Source of the DNA: Haloquadratum walsbyi J07HQW2
GTDB taxonomy: Archaea; Halobacteriota; Halobacteria; Halobacteriales; Haloferacaceae
Length of the DNA stretch: 64,000 bases
Assembly: GCF_000415985.1 (NCBI RefSeq)
Contig: NZ_KE356561.1
Location: 2,973,193-3,037,192, forward strand
Reading direction: 5' to 3'
Below the pieces are notes generated by a model, which was not told the DNA's origin, made no database searches, and saw nothing but the letters and a program-made list of their open reading frames with translations. The position numbers and the translations under genes were made by a program. Positions 27,908 through 37,036 of the stretch are shown here, piece by piece; positions within the stretch are counted from its first letter, which is position 1, and each line of letters begins with the position of its first letter.

Positions 27908-28557
27908 ACTACTTCACAATTGGCATATGAAGTTGGTATTTCATCTCCTAAACCTCAAAATTACGAACTATCCCTACCCAATGCCATTCAGATAAACCCA
28001 ATTAATAATTAGATAGACAGACAATCTTTGTCGAATCTCATCCTCTGTTTCCAGTTGAGAGAACCATCTGGTGAATTATTAAACCTACATACAGATATAA
28101 TAAATGGCGGTGCAGTACCCGCTATGAACTGTGAGTACAATTCCCGCTGTACGCCCTCACCGCTGCTCTCCGCGCCTTTGTGGGAGCAGTCACCATCCCC
28201 TCCTCGCAGCGACATGCGCTGTCAGTCTTGATCTTCGGTAGTGGTTTTTGAATTGCGCTTCCCATAAGTTGACAACACTGGTAGAGACTTATCATATTGA
28301 TCACAAGCATGTTTAGATACCTCTTCGCATGTACCATACAATATATTTATTCACTTGATAAGTCATCCTGATAGCTCACTAGCGACCAATACAAGTTAGA
28401 TTTCAAAGTTAATCCTCAGAATATCTAACTGGGGTGACTACCTGCCACAGAGAAATCATTGCAGTATGTACAAATATGAGTAAAAGATAAACTCACAATC
28501 AAGTAGTCGTCAGAAATTTATGCCAATATAGGCGCATTTCGATTACGAACCCAACTC
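27908..28557. other. 650-base gap with a GC-rich island
   Basis: The ends are AT-rich. A sharply GC-richer stretch lies at about 28115-28235 (accgctgctctccgcgcc and neighbours). A 68-codon minus-strand frame crosses it (28009-28215) but has no family resemblance. It may be a relic of a mobile element or a small RNA gene; I cannot decide. A TATA-like aaatttat at about 28515 may serve the polyphosphate kinase gene. Confidence 0.4.
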
Positions 28558-30774
28558 ATGAGCTCTATTGATATTACAGACGAGAAGTACTTTTTAAACC
28601 GGGAGTTATCAGAACTTGCATTCCAACAACGTGTGCTGTCTGAGGGATTAGACTCGCGCAATCCACTACTCGAGCGTGCGCGCTTTCTCGCATTCTTTAC
28701 AAAGAACACAGACGAATTTTTCATGAAACGAGTTGGTGGGTTGAAACAACAAATCGAGGCAGGGGTAACGGAGACAACACCAGATGGTCAGACCCCCCGC
28801 GAACAATGGATTGATATCCTCGATACAGCGCGACCACTGTTTCGTGAACAGGCTGCCTGCTGGGAAAATGAACTCAAACCGCAGCTTGCGGACGAAGGTA
28901 TTCATATTCAAACACACGACGAACTCACTGAATCACAGCAAACACGACTTCGAGATTACTTCGAAGAATCTGTGCTACCAACATTAACTCCGCTTGCATT
29001 TGATCCTGCCCACCCTTTCCCATTTATTTCGAATCTTTCGCTATCACTCGCTGTTCTCTCACGTGAAACAAGTGATGAAGAACTCACATTCACCCGAATC
29101 AAAATCCCGCAGAATCAACCACGATTCGTTGACATTCCTGATACGGAGCATGACTATATTCTTATCGAGGACTTGATTGAGGCAAATCTTGACCTTCTCC
29201 TGCCAAATCTTGATATCGTTGATGTTTCGAAGTTCAAAGTCACTCGTAACGCGGAGGTTCGACGCGACGAGGAAGTCGCTGAGGATCTCATCAATATGAT
29301 TGAGGAGGTACTTGAACAACGACGATTCGCAACAGTCGTTCGAGTTGAAGTTGCAGCTGATATGCCGAAGCAATCAGTATCCGTACTGAAAGAACAACTC
29401 GATGTGAACGATGCGGAGATATTCTATCGTCAGGGTCCGATTGATTTCCGCTCGTTATTCGAGCTCACTGAGATCAATCGTCCAGATCTCAAAACCCCAT
29501 CATGGACGCCACAACCCCACCCCCGAATTATGCGTGGACCAGGCGTTGACCCTCGTGATGAACCCACAGATATCTTTACTGAAATTAAACAAGATGATAT
29601 CCTTGTTCATCACCCATATCACTCATTTGATGGCACCGTCCATCATTTTCTGGAGGCTGCTGCGCATGACCCCAACGTGCTCGCAGTGAAGGCTGCTATC
29701 TATCGAACAGCAAGTGATTCAAAAATCATCCAGAGTCTAATCGACGCTGCTGATAATGGCAAGCAAGTCGCCGTCATGGTTGAACTTAAAGCCCGGTTCG
29801 ATGAGCAAAATAATCTCGAATGGGTACGCCGACTCGAAGAGGAAGGGATTCACGTTGCTTATGGTACTGTTGGACTGAAAACTCATACAAAAACTGCGTT
29901 AGTCGTTCGAGAAGAAGAGGATGGTGTACAGCTATACTCACACGTTGGAACCGGAAACTACCACTCTGAGACTGCAAAGGGATACGTTGATGTTGGCGTG
30001 TTGACCTCTAATCACGATGTGGGACAGGATCTTACGAAGGTATTTAATTCTTTTACCGGTCCAACACTCAGTGATCAATTCAGGAAATTATTGATTGCCC
30101 CTGTGACAATGCGTGAACGGTTTGTCCGGTGTATTCGCCGCGAGGCAGAACATGCACGTGCTGGGCGCCCTGCCCGTATCGTGGTGAAAATAAATGGACT
30201 TGAAGATCCTGACATTGTTGCCGAACTGTATCAGGCATCAATGGCTGGTGTCGACATTGACCTGATTGTTCGAGACATCTGTCGCCTTCGACCAGGGATT
30301 GAAGATGTGAGTAATAATATTACAGTTCATTCCGTCGTTGGTCGATTTCTTGAGCACTCACGAATATTCTACTTTGAAAATGGTGGTGACCCAACATGGT
30401 ATACTGGGTCTGCAGACTGGATGACACGTAATCTTGATAATCGTGTTGAGGCAGTCACTCCGGTGGATGCCCCACACATCCGCCGACAACTTCGATATAT
30501 CCTTGCGGTGACACTCACCGATAATCGACGACGATGGGTGATGAACAGCGACGGCACATATGACCAGATTACACCTAGCCCAGAAGAAGCGGTCCGTGAT
30601 GCACAAACTATCTTAATGAATGCAACGAAAGACGGTGTTGAATCAGGCAGTGAGCTAGGCATGTCCATTGAGGAGGACATCCTTGATCGCACTCTCTTGA
30701 TTGAGCCTCAAGATAATGTATCATATCCAGAACAGACAGCGAGCGAACAGGTGAACGCTGCTGAGCAGGACTGA
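28558..30774 (+). CDS. ppk: Polyphosphate kinase (PPK1)
   Basis: A 738-residue enzyme that reversibly polymerises the terminal phosphate of ATP into polyphosphate. The N domain opens with YFLNRELSELAFQQRVL; the head domain, then two phospholipase-D-like catalytic domains follow. The phosphorylated histidine is His462 in SHVGTGNYHSETAKGY and the second conserved His is His600 in FLEHSRIFYFENGG. The loop YTGSADWMTRNLDNRVE is also typical. The C-terminal 50 residues are an acidic extra tail. The length fits the family (about 690-740). PPK1 is uncommon in archaea, so an old bacterial transfer is plausible. It is transcribed alone. Confidence 0.95.
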   Translation: MSSIDITDEKYFLNRELSELAFQQRVLSEGLDSRNPLLERARFLAFFTKNTDEFFMKRVGGLKQQIEAGVTETTPDGQTPREQWIDILDTARPLFREQAACWENELKPQLADEGIHIQTHDELTESQQTRLRDYFEESVLPTLTPLAFDPAHPFPFISNLSLSLAVLSRETSDEELTFTRIKIPQNQPRFVDIPDTEHDYILIEDLIEANLDLLLPNLDIVDVSKFKVTRNAEVRRDEEVAEDLINMIEEVLEQRRFATVVRVEVAADMPKQSVSVLKEQLDVNDAEIFYRQGPIDFRSLFELTEINRPDLKTPSWTPQPHPRIMRGPGVDPRDEPTDIFTEIKQDDILVHHPYHSFDGTVHHFLEAAAHDPNVLAVKAAIYRTASDSKIIQSLIDAADNGKQVAVMVELKARFDEQNNLEWVRRLEEEGIHVAYGTVGLKTHTKTALVVREEEDGVQLYSHVGTGNYHSETAKGYVDVGVLTSNHDVGQDLTKVFNSFTGPTLSDQFRKLLIAPVTMRERFVRCIRREAEHARAGRPARIVVKINGLEDPDIVAELYQASMAGVDIDLIVRDICRLRPGIEDVSNNITVHSVVGRFLEHSRIFYFENGGDPTWYTGSADWMTRNLDNRVEAVTPVDAPHIRRQLRYILAVTLTDNRRRWVMNSDGTYDQITPSPEEAVRDAQTILMNATKDGVESGSELGMSIEEDILDRTLLIEPQDNVSYPEQTASEQVNAAEQD

Positions 30775-30904
30775 AACTGAAACTGGATACTAGATACTAG
30801 AGAGCAATATTTCTTATACCTGCCTACGCTCTCACTGGCTGTTGAGAGAGGCTACTTATGTTAATGCTGTCAGACCCCGCTCGACAGCTCTCAGAGATCA
30901 TCTT

Positions 30905-30923
30905 ACGGTCCAGGCTGGACCGT
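30905..30923. repeat. Perfect hairpin downstream of ppk
   Basis: acggtcc aggct ggaccgt: a 7-base perfect stem with a 5-base loop, 131 bases after the ppk stop and next to the left end of element F. It may belong to the element end or act as a 3' transcript structure. Confidence 0.4.
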
Positions 30924-31331
30924 ACAAAGAGAAAGCCCGTGCTTTAGCGCGAGGATGAATCGACAGTAGAGACTCCAACAACGGGTTTTATGATAGCTAA
31001 TAGCATACCGCATCGCAAGCACGTCAGACAAAAACTGGAGTTGAGTTGGGTTAGGATCTGGTCCCCATCATCACATCAAACAGTAACCCTGCGTCGGATG
31101 GCTACTCAACCCCAGTGGCAGTGGTTGAGTCGGGTCGATGGCACGGTCTGTGAGGTGCAAGCGGATACTCAAACACATCGCGCCTCAAACGAGGTCCGAC
31201 GCACGACTCACAACCCACGGTTGAGACCCCCGTGACCGTGTGGTCTTGGTCAGGGTGCCTCCAGGGTCGGGGACACACGGCGTGCTGTCCCGCGAAGGAA
31301 TACTCGCGCTTCAGCGCGGGGAGGATGTCAA
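30923..31331 (+). mobile_element. Short IS1341-derived element F (MITE-like)
   Basis: A left-end-like block (agagaaagcccgtgctttag, then gaggatgaat) opens at about 30925, and a right-end hairpin (cgcgcttcagcgcg) is followed by gaggatgtcaa ending at 31331. The roughly 0.4 kb interior matches only the C-terminal tail region of tnpB elements (gggtcgatggcacggtc, shared with A and D). There is no coding capacity. The left junction does not show the TTAY-AGAAA pattern at the expected spacing, so the very end may be lost. Confidence 0.65.
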
Positions 31332-31610
31332 GAGTGTGTCCCGTATCCATAATATCACAAATTTAGACTGATCTAAATGAAAACCAAAGCTCATGACTTT
31401 AGAAATCACAATTAGAGCTCCAATATATTACAATTATGAGACGAACCTGAAGCGGTTATTCACAGAGAAACCAGACAGACTGTCTCAGTGATTGACCTCA
31501 GAGCAGTTCAGTAATGATCCATCTGAGCAAACCGATATTCTACTCATACTTGATTATTGACTGAGATGATGGGGAGAAACAAGAAGTACCATGGAATAGA
31601 AGAACCATCT

Positions 31611-31997
31611 ATGGACTGCCCGCGTTGTGGAACAGAGCTCACAAGCATCTCCATCGACGGTGGGTCAACAGCTGTGTACTGTGACCACTGTGGATTTGCA
31701 GATATCGAGACATCGCCAGTATCAGCCGAGCCAGAGTCGGAAACGTGGGATGATGCACTTGACCGCTTCCACGATGCCGCTTCTGACACTAACCCAGAAG
31801 ATACAAATGGGTCTATTGATGCCGATGATGACCCAGATGTCAATACAGACACTGAGTCTCGTTCTGATGTAGGCTCAGATACAAGTCCCGAGGATACAGA
31901 CGATGACGATGAGGATGAGGATGCCGATGATCATGACGATGACGATGACGATGAGAGTGACACAACTCAATGCGCTGACTCCGAATCCGATAGTTAA
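31611..31997 (+). CDS. Small zinc-ribbon protein with acidic tail
   Basis: A 128-residue protein from MDCPRCGTEL; two Mets lie 14-15 codons upstream but the zinc ribbon is normally N-terminal in such proteins. The ribbon is CPRC...YCDHC (residues 3-26), fit to bind one zinc ion. A central segment (WDDALDRFHDAA) is helical. The last 60 residues are nearly all Asp, Glu, Ser and Thr, with a gatgac-type triplet repeat encoding poly-Asp. Proteins of this shape are common and mostly uncharacterised in haloarchaea; a nucleic-acid or protein adaptor role is possible. It is a stand-alone gene. Confidence 0.7.
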   Translation: MDCPRCGTELTSISIDGGSTAVYCDHCGFADIETSPVSAEPESETWDDALDRFHDAASDTNPEDTNGSIDADDDPDVNTDTESRSDVGSDTSPEDTDDDDEDEDADDHDDDDDDESDTTQCADSESDS

Positions 31998-32305
31998 TCA
32001 TAGAACGTATACATCAGTATTATATTTCGTCTATAAAACTAGCAGTCGCTGGACAGTCCGAGATTCTGCGAATATTAACACTGACTGAATGGCATATACG
32101 AACCTGGTATGCTATTATTATCTCAAAATAAATTTCAAATCGACCATATCAGAAATCTACATTATCTATATCAAAGTTGAGCAGAATGTCCTCATCCACA
32201 TATCCTGGTGATGAGGCGGCAAGCACATACTCTGTTGAGTCAGCTAATCCCGGAATCGCATCATATCTGCGGTATTGAATTCAGACCAATGTTATTATGT
32301 TCCAA
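31998..32305. other. Non-coding gap between convergent genes
   Basis: 308 bases. AT-rich, with a short GC-richer stretch at about 32195-32275. No feature is recognisable. Confidence 0.35.
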
Positions 32306-33328
32306 TCACTCAGAAGAAGGCGATGGCTGACTGACAGTTGAACTATCAGATTCCTCTTCAGATCTAGCAGCGACAAGCGCTCCGCGAGCAACACTATATA
32401 GTGGGTCATCAGGACTTTGTACATCGCTGATAGAGAACGGAATTGAAACGTCACGGAGATGCTTGTCGAATAACTCTTCAAATCCGTCTGGATTTGAAGT
32501 CCCTCCCGTTACAACAACGGGTACGTCAAGATTCTCTTCGACATCTTCCTCATCAACTTCTTCGGCAATCCTATTGATAACATAGTTGAGCATATTCTCA
32601 TAATAAATTGAGAGCGCTCCTTCAACACCACCAACATCAGTCGTGAAATCAAGCGTGAAGTCGTCTTCTTTTATTGATGTTATCTTATCAACTGGTGTCC
32701 CGGTTGCTTGTGCAGCCTGTTGGTCAACCCAGTCCCCACCGCGGGCAACGGAGAATTTCATGACGGGTACCGCATAGTATGACAAGCAAATATTCGTCAT
32801 ACCGGCACCAAATGAAACCCCAAGTCCCGTAAAGTTGTTATCTGCAAGTTCACTGTAAATAACAGCCATCCCTTCATTGATCGGCTCTGGATCGTATCCC
32901 ATGTCCGAAATCATCGATTCGAGCGTCTTCTGATGATATAATGTTGATACATCTGAATCGATTGGATCCGCCGGTGAGGAGAAGAATAGCTTCTCGTCTG
33001 GGGCTGATGGGTTTCCGGTTACCTGTTCCGTAATCAGTTTGATCATCGGAATTGCTGATGACTCATCACTTGAGAGGATCCCAACCTCCATTGGTCTGCG
33101 TGTTTCCTTATTGAATATGTTCGCGAAATTGAGGGCGTCGTCGCCGACGACGTACACCTTATCCTCCTTACGGATATGGAGTACTTGACTTCGCGACAGC
33201 ATCTGTTCTGCCATGTCGCTGTATTCGATCTCAACAAACGAGTTGCGCTGCTGAACAAATTTCGTTCCGTCGTCCTCAGGCTCAGCAGACAGAATGTTCA
33301 TTGTACCGACATCTAGGCCTTTGGCCAT
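32306..33328 (-). CDS. Actin-like ATPase (haloarchaeal salactin/volactin-type candidate)
   Basis: A 340-residue actin-fold protein. Phosphate-1 loop: GLDVGTMNI at residues 4-12. Phosphate-2 loop: [12 protein letters not shown] near residues 167-178. Adenosine motif: [17 protein letters not shown] near 270-286. Inserted segments such as [14 protein letters not shown] are acidic, as in halophiles, and the C-terminal 20 residues are a Ser-rich tail. Actin-fold ATPases polymerise into filaments that organise shape or segregation; haloarchaeal homologues called salactin and volactin behave that way. Which of these it matches cannot be judged by eye. It is the last gene of the same-strand MoxR/vWA block, 170 bases after the membrane protein gene. 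Confidence 0.82.
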   Translation of the reverse strand: MAKGLDVGTMNILSAEPEDDGTKFVQQRNSFVEIEYSDMAEQMLSRSQVLHIRKEDKVYVVGDDALNFANIFNKETRRPMEVGILSSDESSAIPMIKLITEQVTGNPSAPDEKLFFSSPADPIDSDVSTLYHQKTLESMISDMGYDPEPINEGMAVIYSELADNNFTGLGVSFGAGMTNICLSYYAVPVMKFSVARGGDWVDQQAAQATGTPVDKITSIKEDDFTLDFTTDVGGVEGALSIYYENMLNYVINRIAEEVDEEDVEENLDVPVVVTGGTSNPDGFEELFDKHLRDVSIPFSISDVQSPDDPLYSVARGALVAARSEEESDSSTVSQPSPSSE

Positions 33329-33498
33329 ATCACTTACTCAGAATGAATGGATAAAAACCTTCACCGTTTATTCTCATATCAAGACCCGTTAAGATAGATT
33401 CACCCAAGCAGTATTGTTATTTGGCGACGCTCAGACAAGCTCAGGATATACTGAGAGTGAAGATGATACTAAAATACAGTCACACCGTCAGTAAATGC

Positions 33499-34473
33499 TT
33501 ATCGGATGAGTGACTGGATGAACCGTCGAATCCGCTGGATTGGACCTTGATTTGCCGGTTTGAGTGGTGATGGCTTGATTGGTCCATCATAATCTGTGTC
33601 CGACCGCGGTTCATTTTCACCGACTTTATCTGCCGACTCATCGAGGTTCGCTCTGAGATCTGACAATGCTGTTGCCTGCTCAGAGGTGTCTGATCCGCTC
33701 TCGGTCTCACGTTTATCGCCTCGAAGACCCTGTAATCCCTCAACAGCATCGTCGACACTTCCGCCGCGTGACTCTTTTACCCCTGCTTCTGTGACGTTGC
33801 GCGCATCATATTCGTCCTCGTTGGTTGTGAACTGGAGTGTTTGACCATCATCACGCTCAACGCCGCCCCAATTGAGTTCGGCGGCTGCCATCGCGTTCTC
33901 AATCTGTCGTTCGACGCGCTCATCTGAAATCTCATCTTCGTTGTTATCGGACTCACTCGTTGCTTCGCTGTCGCTCGTTTCTGATTTCTGTGTGGCTGTT
34001 GCATTTGCGACCATCTCAATGCGATACCCGGAGAGAGCCGTTCCGGCAGCTGTTAATACAATGACAGCACCGACTGCATAGACGCTTACAATAAAACTAC
34101 TACTTTGATTCCACGCTGTAGCTCGTGGATATACTGCAACAAACCGCGTGGTTGCGAATAAACACGTAATAACACCTCCCGTCCCAATAATGTCGACGCG
34201 CCGCGAAACCGGCAATAACACGGCGGTCGAAAGTAAGATAACGGGGATTCCACTTGCACCAGCTGTCACGGCAATCTCTCGAAAAACGTATTTAACTGGA
34301 TCAGCACTCGGGTATGTCGTGCTCCACAGGAACGCGACAATCGACACGAGGACCAATCCGACACCAATAAAGAACAGACCAAATCCGAGATATACCTCAC
34401 GTCGATCCTCAATCGGACCGATAAGCTGACGATATATCTCACGGAAGATTGCGCCTGGATCCTCTCGCTGCAT
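33499..34473 (-). CDS. Four-helix membrane protein with long acidic cytoplasmic tail
   Basis: A 324-residue protein. Four membrane segments lie at about residues 28-50, 70-92, 96-116 and 126-148, followed by about 175 polar residues rich in Glu, Asp and Ser. That tail has a conserved-looking piece (RVERQIENAMAAAELNWGGVER) and ends in a basic amphipathic helix (IQRIRRFIQSLIR). It resembles a haloarchaeal family sometimes annotated permease-like (DUF7139-like, from memory). Its place between DUF58 and actin-like genes suggests a membrane anchor for one of them; this is inference. Confidence 0.7.
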   Translation of the reverse strand: MQREDPGAIFREIYRQLIGPIEDRREVYLGFGLFFIGVGLVLVSIVAFLWSTTYPSADPVKYVFREIAVTAGASGIPVILLSTAVLLPVSRRVDIIGTGGVITCLFATTRFVAVYPRATAWNQSSSFIVSVYAVGAVIVLTAAGTALSGYRIEMVANATATQKSETSDSEATSESDNNEDEISDERVERQIENAMAAAELNWGGVERDDGQTLQFTTNEDEYDARNVTEAGVKESRGGSVDDAVEGLQGLRGDKRETESGSDTSEQATALSDLRANLDESADKVGENEPRSDTDYDGPIKPSPLKPANQGPIQRIRRFIQSLIR

Positions 34474-34789
34474 ATCTACATCGACCGCGACAAAAGCTAA
34501 ATATCTTCGCCTCGAAATGTGCCACTCTTGTGTGTGTTATCTGCCATTGTCTGACTTGCGTCTGACGTACCCTGCCATCTGACCGTTGTGAAAGCGCTCG
34601 CGCGCAGGCAGTTGCACTGCTGTATCACTCCTGATAGTCTCTGAGATGATAGATAGTGATCATTGCCTTTCTGAGTGAACGGTGTCAGTATGACTAATAT
34701 AATTGTATCAACTGAAAATAACATCGCGTACAATTTTCGATATCTTGATTCAATATTTTATCATTGTGTCTATATTCAAAAATCACGAC
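34474..34789. other. Non-coding gap inside the MoxR/vWA/actin block
   Basis: 316 bases between same-strand genes, long enough to hold a separate promoter for the two downstream genes. Small open frames on the plus strand lack codon bias. Confidence 0.4.
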
Positions 34790-35653
34790 CTATCCGATCC
34801 ACGTTGTTGCAAATGCATCAAAAAAGTCCTGATCTGTCGGCACAAATGCGTGCGTTATCCGCAGTCGCTGTGTCCGAGCCTCTACATCATCAATGAATGC
34901 ATCAATACGATCACGATAGCGCTCAAGAAGACGTCCACCAAAATACGTCCGCTGGCTCACATCAGACTCCATCCCTTCAAAAATTGTATCACCAGCCGGG
35001 TCAGGATCAACCTCTCCTGGTGCAAGTAACTGAATGAGAATAACATTATTTTGTGAGACAGATCCGAGTCCATCTTCAAGTGCATCGAGGTCACCCAGAC
35101 AGTCTGTAATGATAACGACGAGTGATCGTGAGTTGATTAATCCGACGTATGATTCCAATGCCGTGGCAAAGTCAGTCTCTCCTCTTGGAGTTGTTTCATT
35201 GATCCGATCGATTAATCCAAGCACCTCTCCGCGCGTTGATGTCCCAGCGTCAATCCGTTCAGGTCTATCTCTAAATAGTGAGAATTTAAAATCATCATGC
35301 GCTTCGGCAGTGAGATATGCATATCCTAATCCAAGTTTCGCTCCGAATTCAAATTTATGTGTATTTATATCCTTATCGCCATAATCCATCGATGCACTCG
35401 CGTCGATAAGTATATGAACCGTTAAGCTTCGTTCTTCTTCAAATTGCTTAATATAGTACTCTCCTGTTCGTCCATAAAGTCGCCAGTCGATGAGTCGTGT
35501 ATCATCACCTGGCGAATATCGCCGATAATCACTAAACGTAAGTCCCTCACCAACATCCGGTGATTCCTGTTCTCCACGTTGAATCCCCGTTGCTTCCTGT
35601 TCGAGACTCGCATCAAATCGGTCAACCTCCGAGAGAAATGTTGGGTCAATCAC
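34790..35653 (-). CDS. DUF58 / von Willebrand factor A-like protein
   Basis: A 287-residue protein. The DUF58 signature is RRYSPGDDTRLIDWRLYGRTG (residues 45-64), followed by a vWA-like fold with the metal-site motif DASAS (Asp84, Ser86, Ser88). Proteins of this type are encoded next to MoxR ATPases almost everywhere, where MoxR is thought to remodel or load them, often to mature a metal-binding or secreted partner. Its start overlaps the stop of the MoxR gene by 4 bases. There is no membrane segment, so it is cytoplasmic. Confidence 0.88.
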   Translation of the reverse strand: MIDPTFLSEVDRFDASLEQEATGIQRGEQESPDVGEGLTFSDYRRYSPGDDTRLIDWRLYGRTGEYYIKQFEEERSLTVHILIDASASMDYGDKDINTHKFEFGAKLGLGYAYLTAEAHDDFKFSLFRDRPERIDAGTSTRGEVLGLIDRINETTPRGETDFATALESYVGLINSRSLVVIITDCLGDLDALEDGLGSVSQNNVILIQLLAPGEVDPDPAGDTIFEGMESDVSQRTYFGGRLLERYRDRIDAFIDDVEARTQRLRITHAFVPTDQDFFDAFATTWIG

Positions 35654-36615
35654 GTATATTCTATTAGTAGATCATCAATCACATCATCACTCGACATGCC
35701 TTCACGCTCAGCACGGAAATCGAGCAAAATCCGATGTCGCAACACCGGACGTGCCATTGTCGCCACATCATCCCATGAAACATAGTTACGACCCTGAAGG
35801 AATGCCCGCGCCTTTGCAGTTTGAATAAGTCCCATGCTTGCACGTGGGCTGGCACCGAAATCAACCGCATTTGCGGTTCGTGTGGATCTGACAAGCTCGA
35901 TTGCCTGATCACGAATGTCATCCGCAACAGGTACCTCCCGAACAAGTGACTGTATCGTCGAAAGTTCATCACGCGTCAGCACGCGGTCAACAGGTGGAAC
36001 CGATTCACCTTCTGCATATAGTGTGACGATATCACGCTCTTCGCCTGCCGACGGATAATCTAAAACAAGTTTCAACAAAAATCGATCCGTCTGTGCCTCT
36101 GGAAGTGGATACGTCCCTTCTTGATCAACTGGGTTTTGGGTTGCAAGAACAAAAAATGGACGAGGGAGGTCATATGTCTCACCGGCTGCTGTTACCTGTT
36201 TTTCTTGCATTGCTTCAAGTAATGCTGCCTGTGTTTTCGGCGTTGCCCGATTAATTTCGTCTGCAAGAACGACGTTCGCAAAGATTGGTCCTTGTTCAAA
36301 GACAAACTCGCGTTCGCCACCTGCTTCACGGATTATCTCGGTCCCGGTGATATCTGATGGCATCAAATCCGGCGTGTTTTGTACGCGTGAAAAATCTAAG
36401 TCGGTCACGTCAGCAACTGTCCGGATCATTGTTGTCTTCCCGAGACCAGGGTTGCTCTCAAGAAGCGCATTCCCATCTGCGAGAATGCATACTAAAAGTT
36501 GCTCAACAATTGACTTTTGTCCAATAATCCGCTTACTGACTTCTTCACGAACGCGAGCAAGACGATCCTGTAATCCGTCGATGTCGACATCGACGTCGAT
36601 ATTAGTCTCACTCAT
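35650..36615 (-). CDS. MoxR-family AAA+ ATPase
   Basis: A 321-residue chaperone-like ATPase. Walker A is NPGLGKTT (residues 55-62), Walker B VVLADEINRA (about 116-125), sensor 1 ATQNP, arginine-bearing region TDRFLLK, and a C-terminal lid with RASMGLIQTAKARAFLQGR. MoxR proteins act with vWA partners to assemble or activate complexes. Here the next gene is DUF58/vWA (4-base overlap) and two further vWA membrane proteins lie upstream on the same strand. The expected promoter is in the 421-base gap upstream. Confidence 0.93.
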   Translation of the reverse strand: MSETNIDVDVDIDGLQDRLARVREEVSKRIIGQKSIVEQLLVCILADGNALLESNPGLGKTTMIRTVADVTDLDFSRVQNTPDLMPSDITGTEIIREAGGEREFVFEQGPIFANVVLADEINRATPKTQAALLEAMQEKQVTAAGETYDLPRPFFVLATQNPVDQEGTYPLPEAQTDRFLLKLVLDYPSAGEERDIVTLYAEGESVPPVDRVLTRDELSTIQSLVREVPVADDIRDQAIELVRSTRTANAVDFGASPRASMGLIQTAKARAFLQGRNYVSWDDVATMARPVLRHRILLDFRAEREGMSSDDVIDDLLIEYT

Positions 36616-37036
36616 CGGTTTGACTGTTTCAGTGTTTCTGTCACGCTTACTGATATTATCGATGTTGGTTTTAATTCTGATTCAGGCATTACAAGTGGCT
36701 ATAATTCAATTCTGGCTAATATACTATCGTGGATATCTTATTATACTCAAAAACCGGGCAAATGACAATCGTAAATATATAGTATAGATATATAATCTAA
36801 TCGGAGCGTAACATATCTATCATGCAAATGACCACAGTAGGGATCCCTGAACCTTCATCTAATTATCTGAAGCTCACGAACAAGTGAGTCAGTATGTCAG
36901 ATTCATTACGCGTAATCGATATTGCTCATCTGAGTAGCTCAACATAATAAAATCATTTGCTCACTCAATTTCTAAAGATTTCAGCGAGAGTTCCACGGGT
37001 CACCTGACCCGTGATCGGTTAGATGATGTCGTCGTA
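36616..37036. other. Non-coding gap between membrane-protein gene and moxR
   Basis: 421 bases, mostly AT-rich. It holds the perfect palindrome at 36994-37013 near the stop of the upstream gene and presumably the moxR promoter (TATA-like ttttaattc near 36670 on the plus strand). Confidence 0.4.
36994..37013. repeat. 20-base perfect inverted repeat
   Basis: cacgggtca cc tgacccgtg: a 9-base perfect stem with a 2-base centre, located 24 bases after the stop of the gene at 37037-38209. It could be a 3' transcript end structure or a dimeric regulator site. No T-run follows on the minus strand, so a classical terminator is not clear. Confidence 0.5.

Noticed and set aside
28009-28215. 68-codon minus-strand frame over the GC-rich island
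   Set aside because: No recognised family, unusual composition, not supported by a promoter or neighbour; noted as an observation instead of a gene.
36994-37013. Palindrome as a classical intrinsic terminator
   Set aside because: No T-run follows on the minus strand; kept only as an inverted repeat of unknown role.
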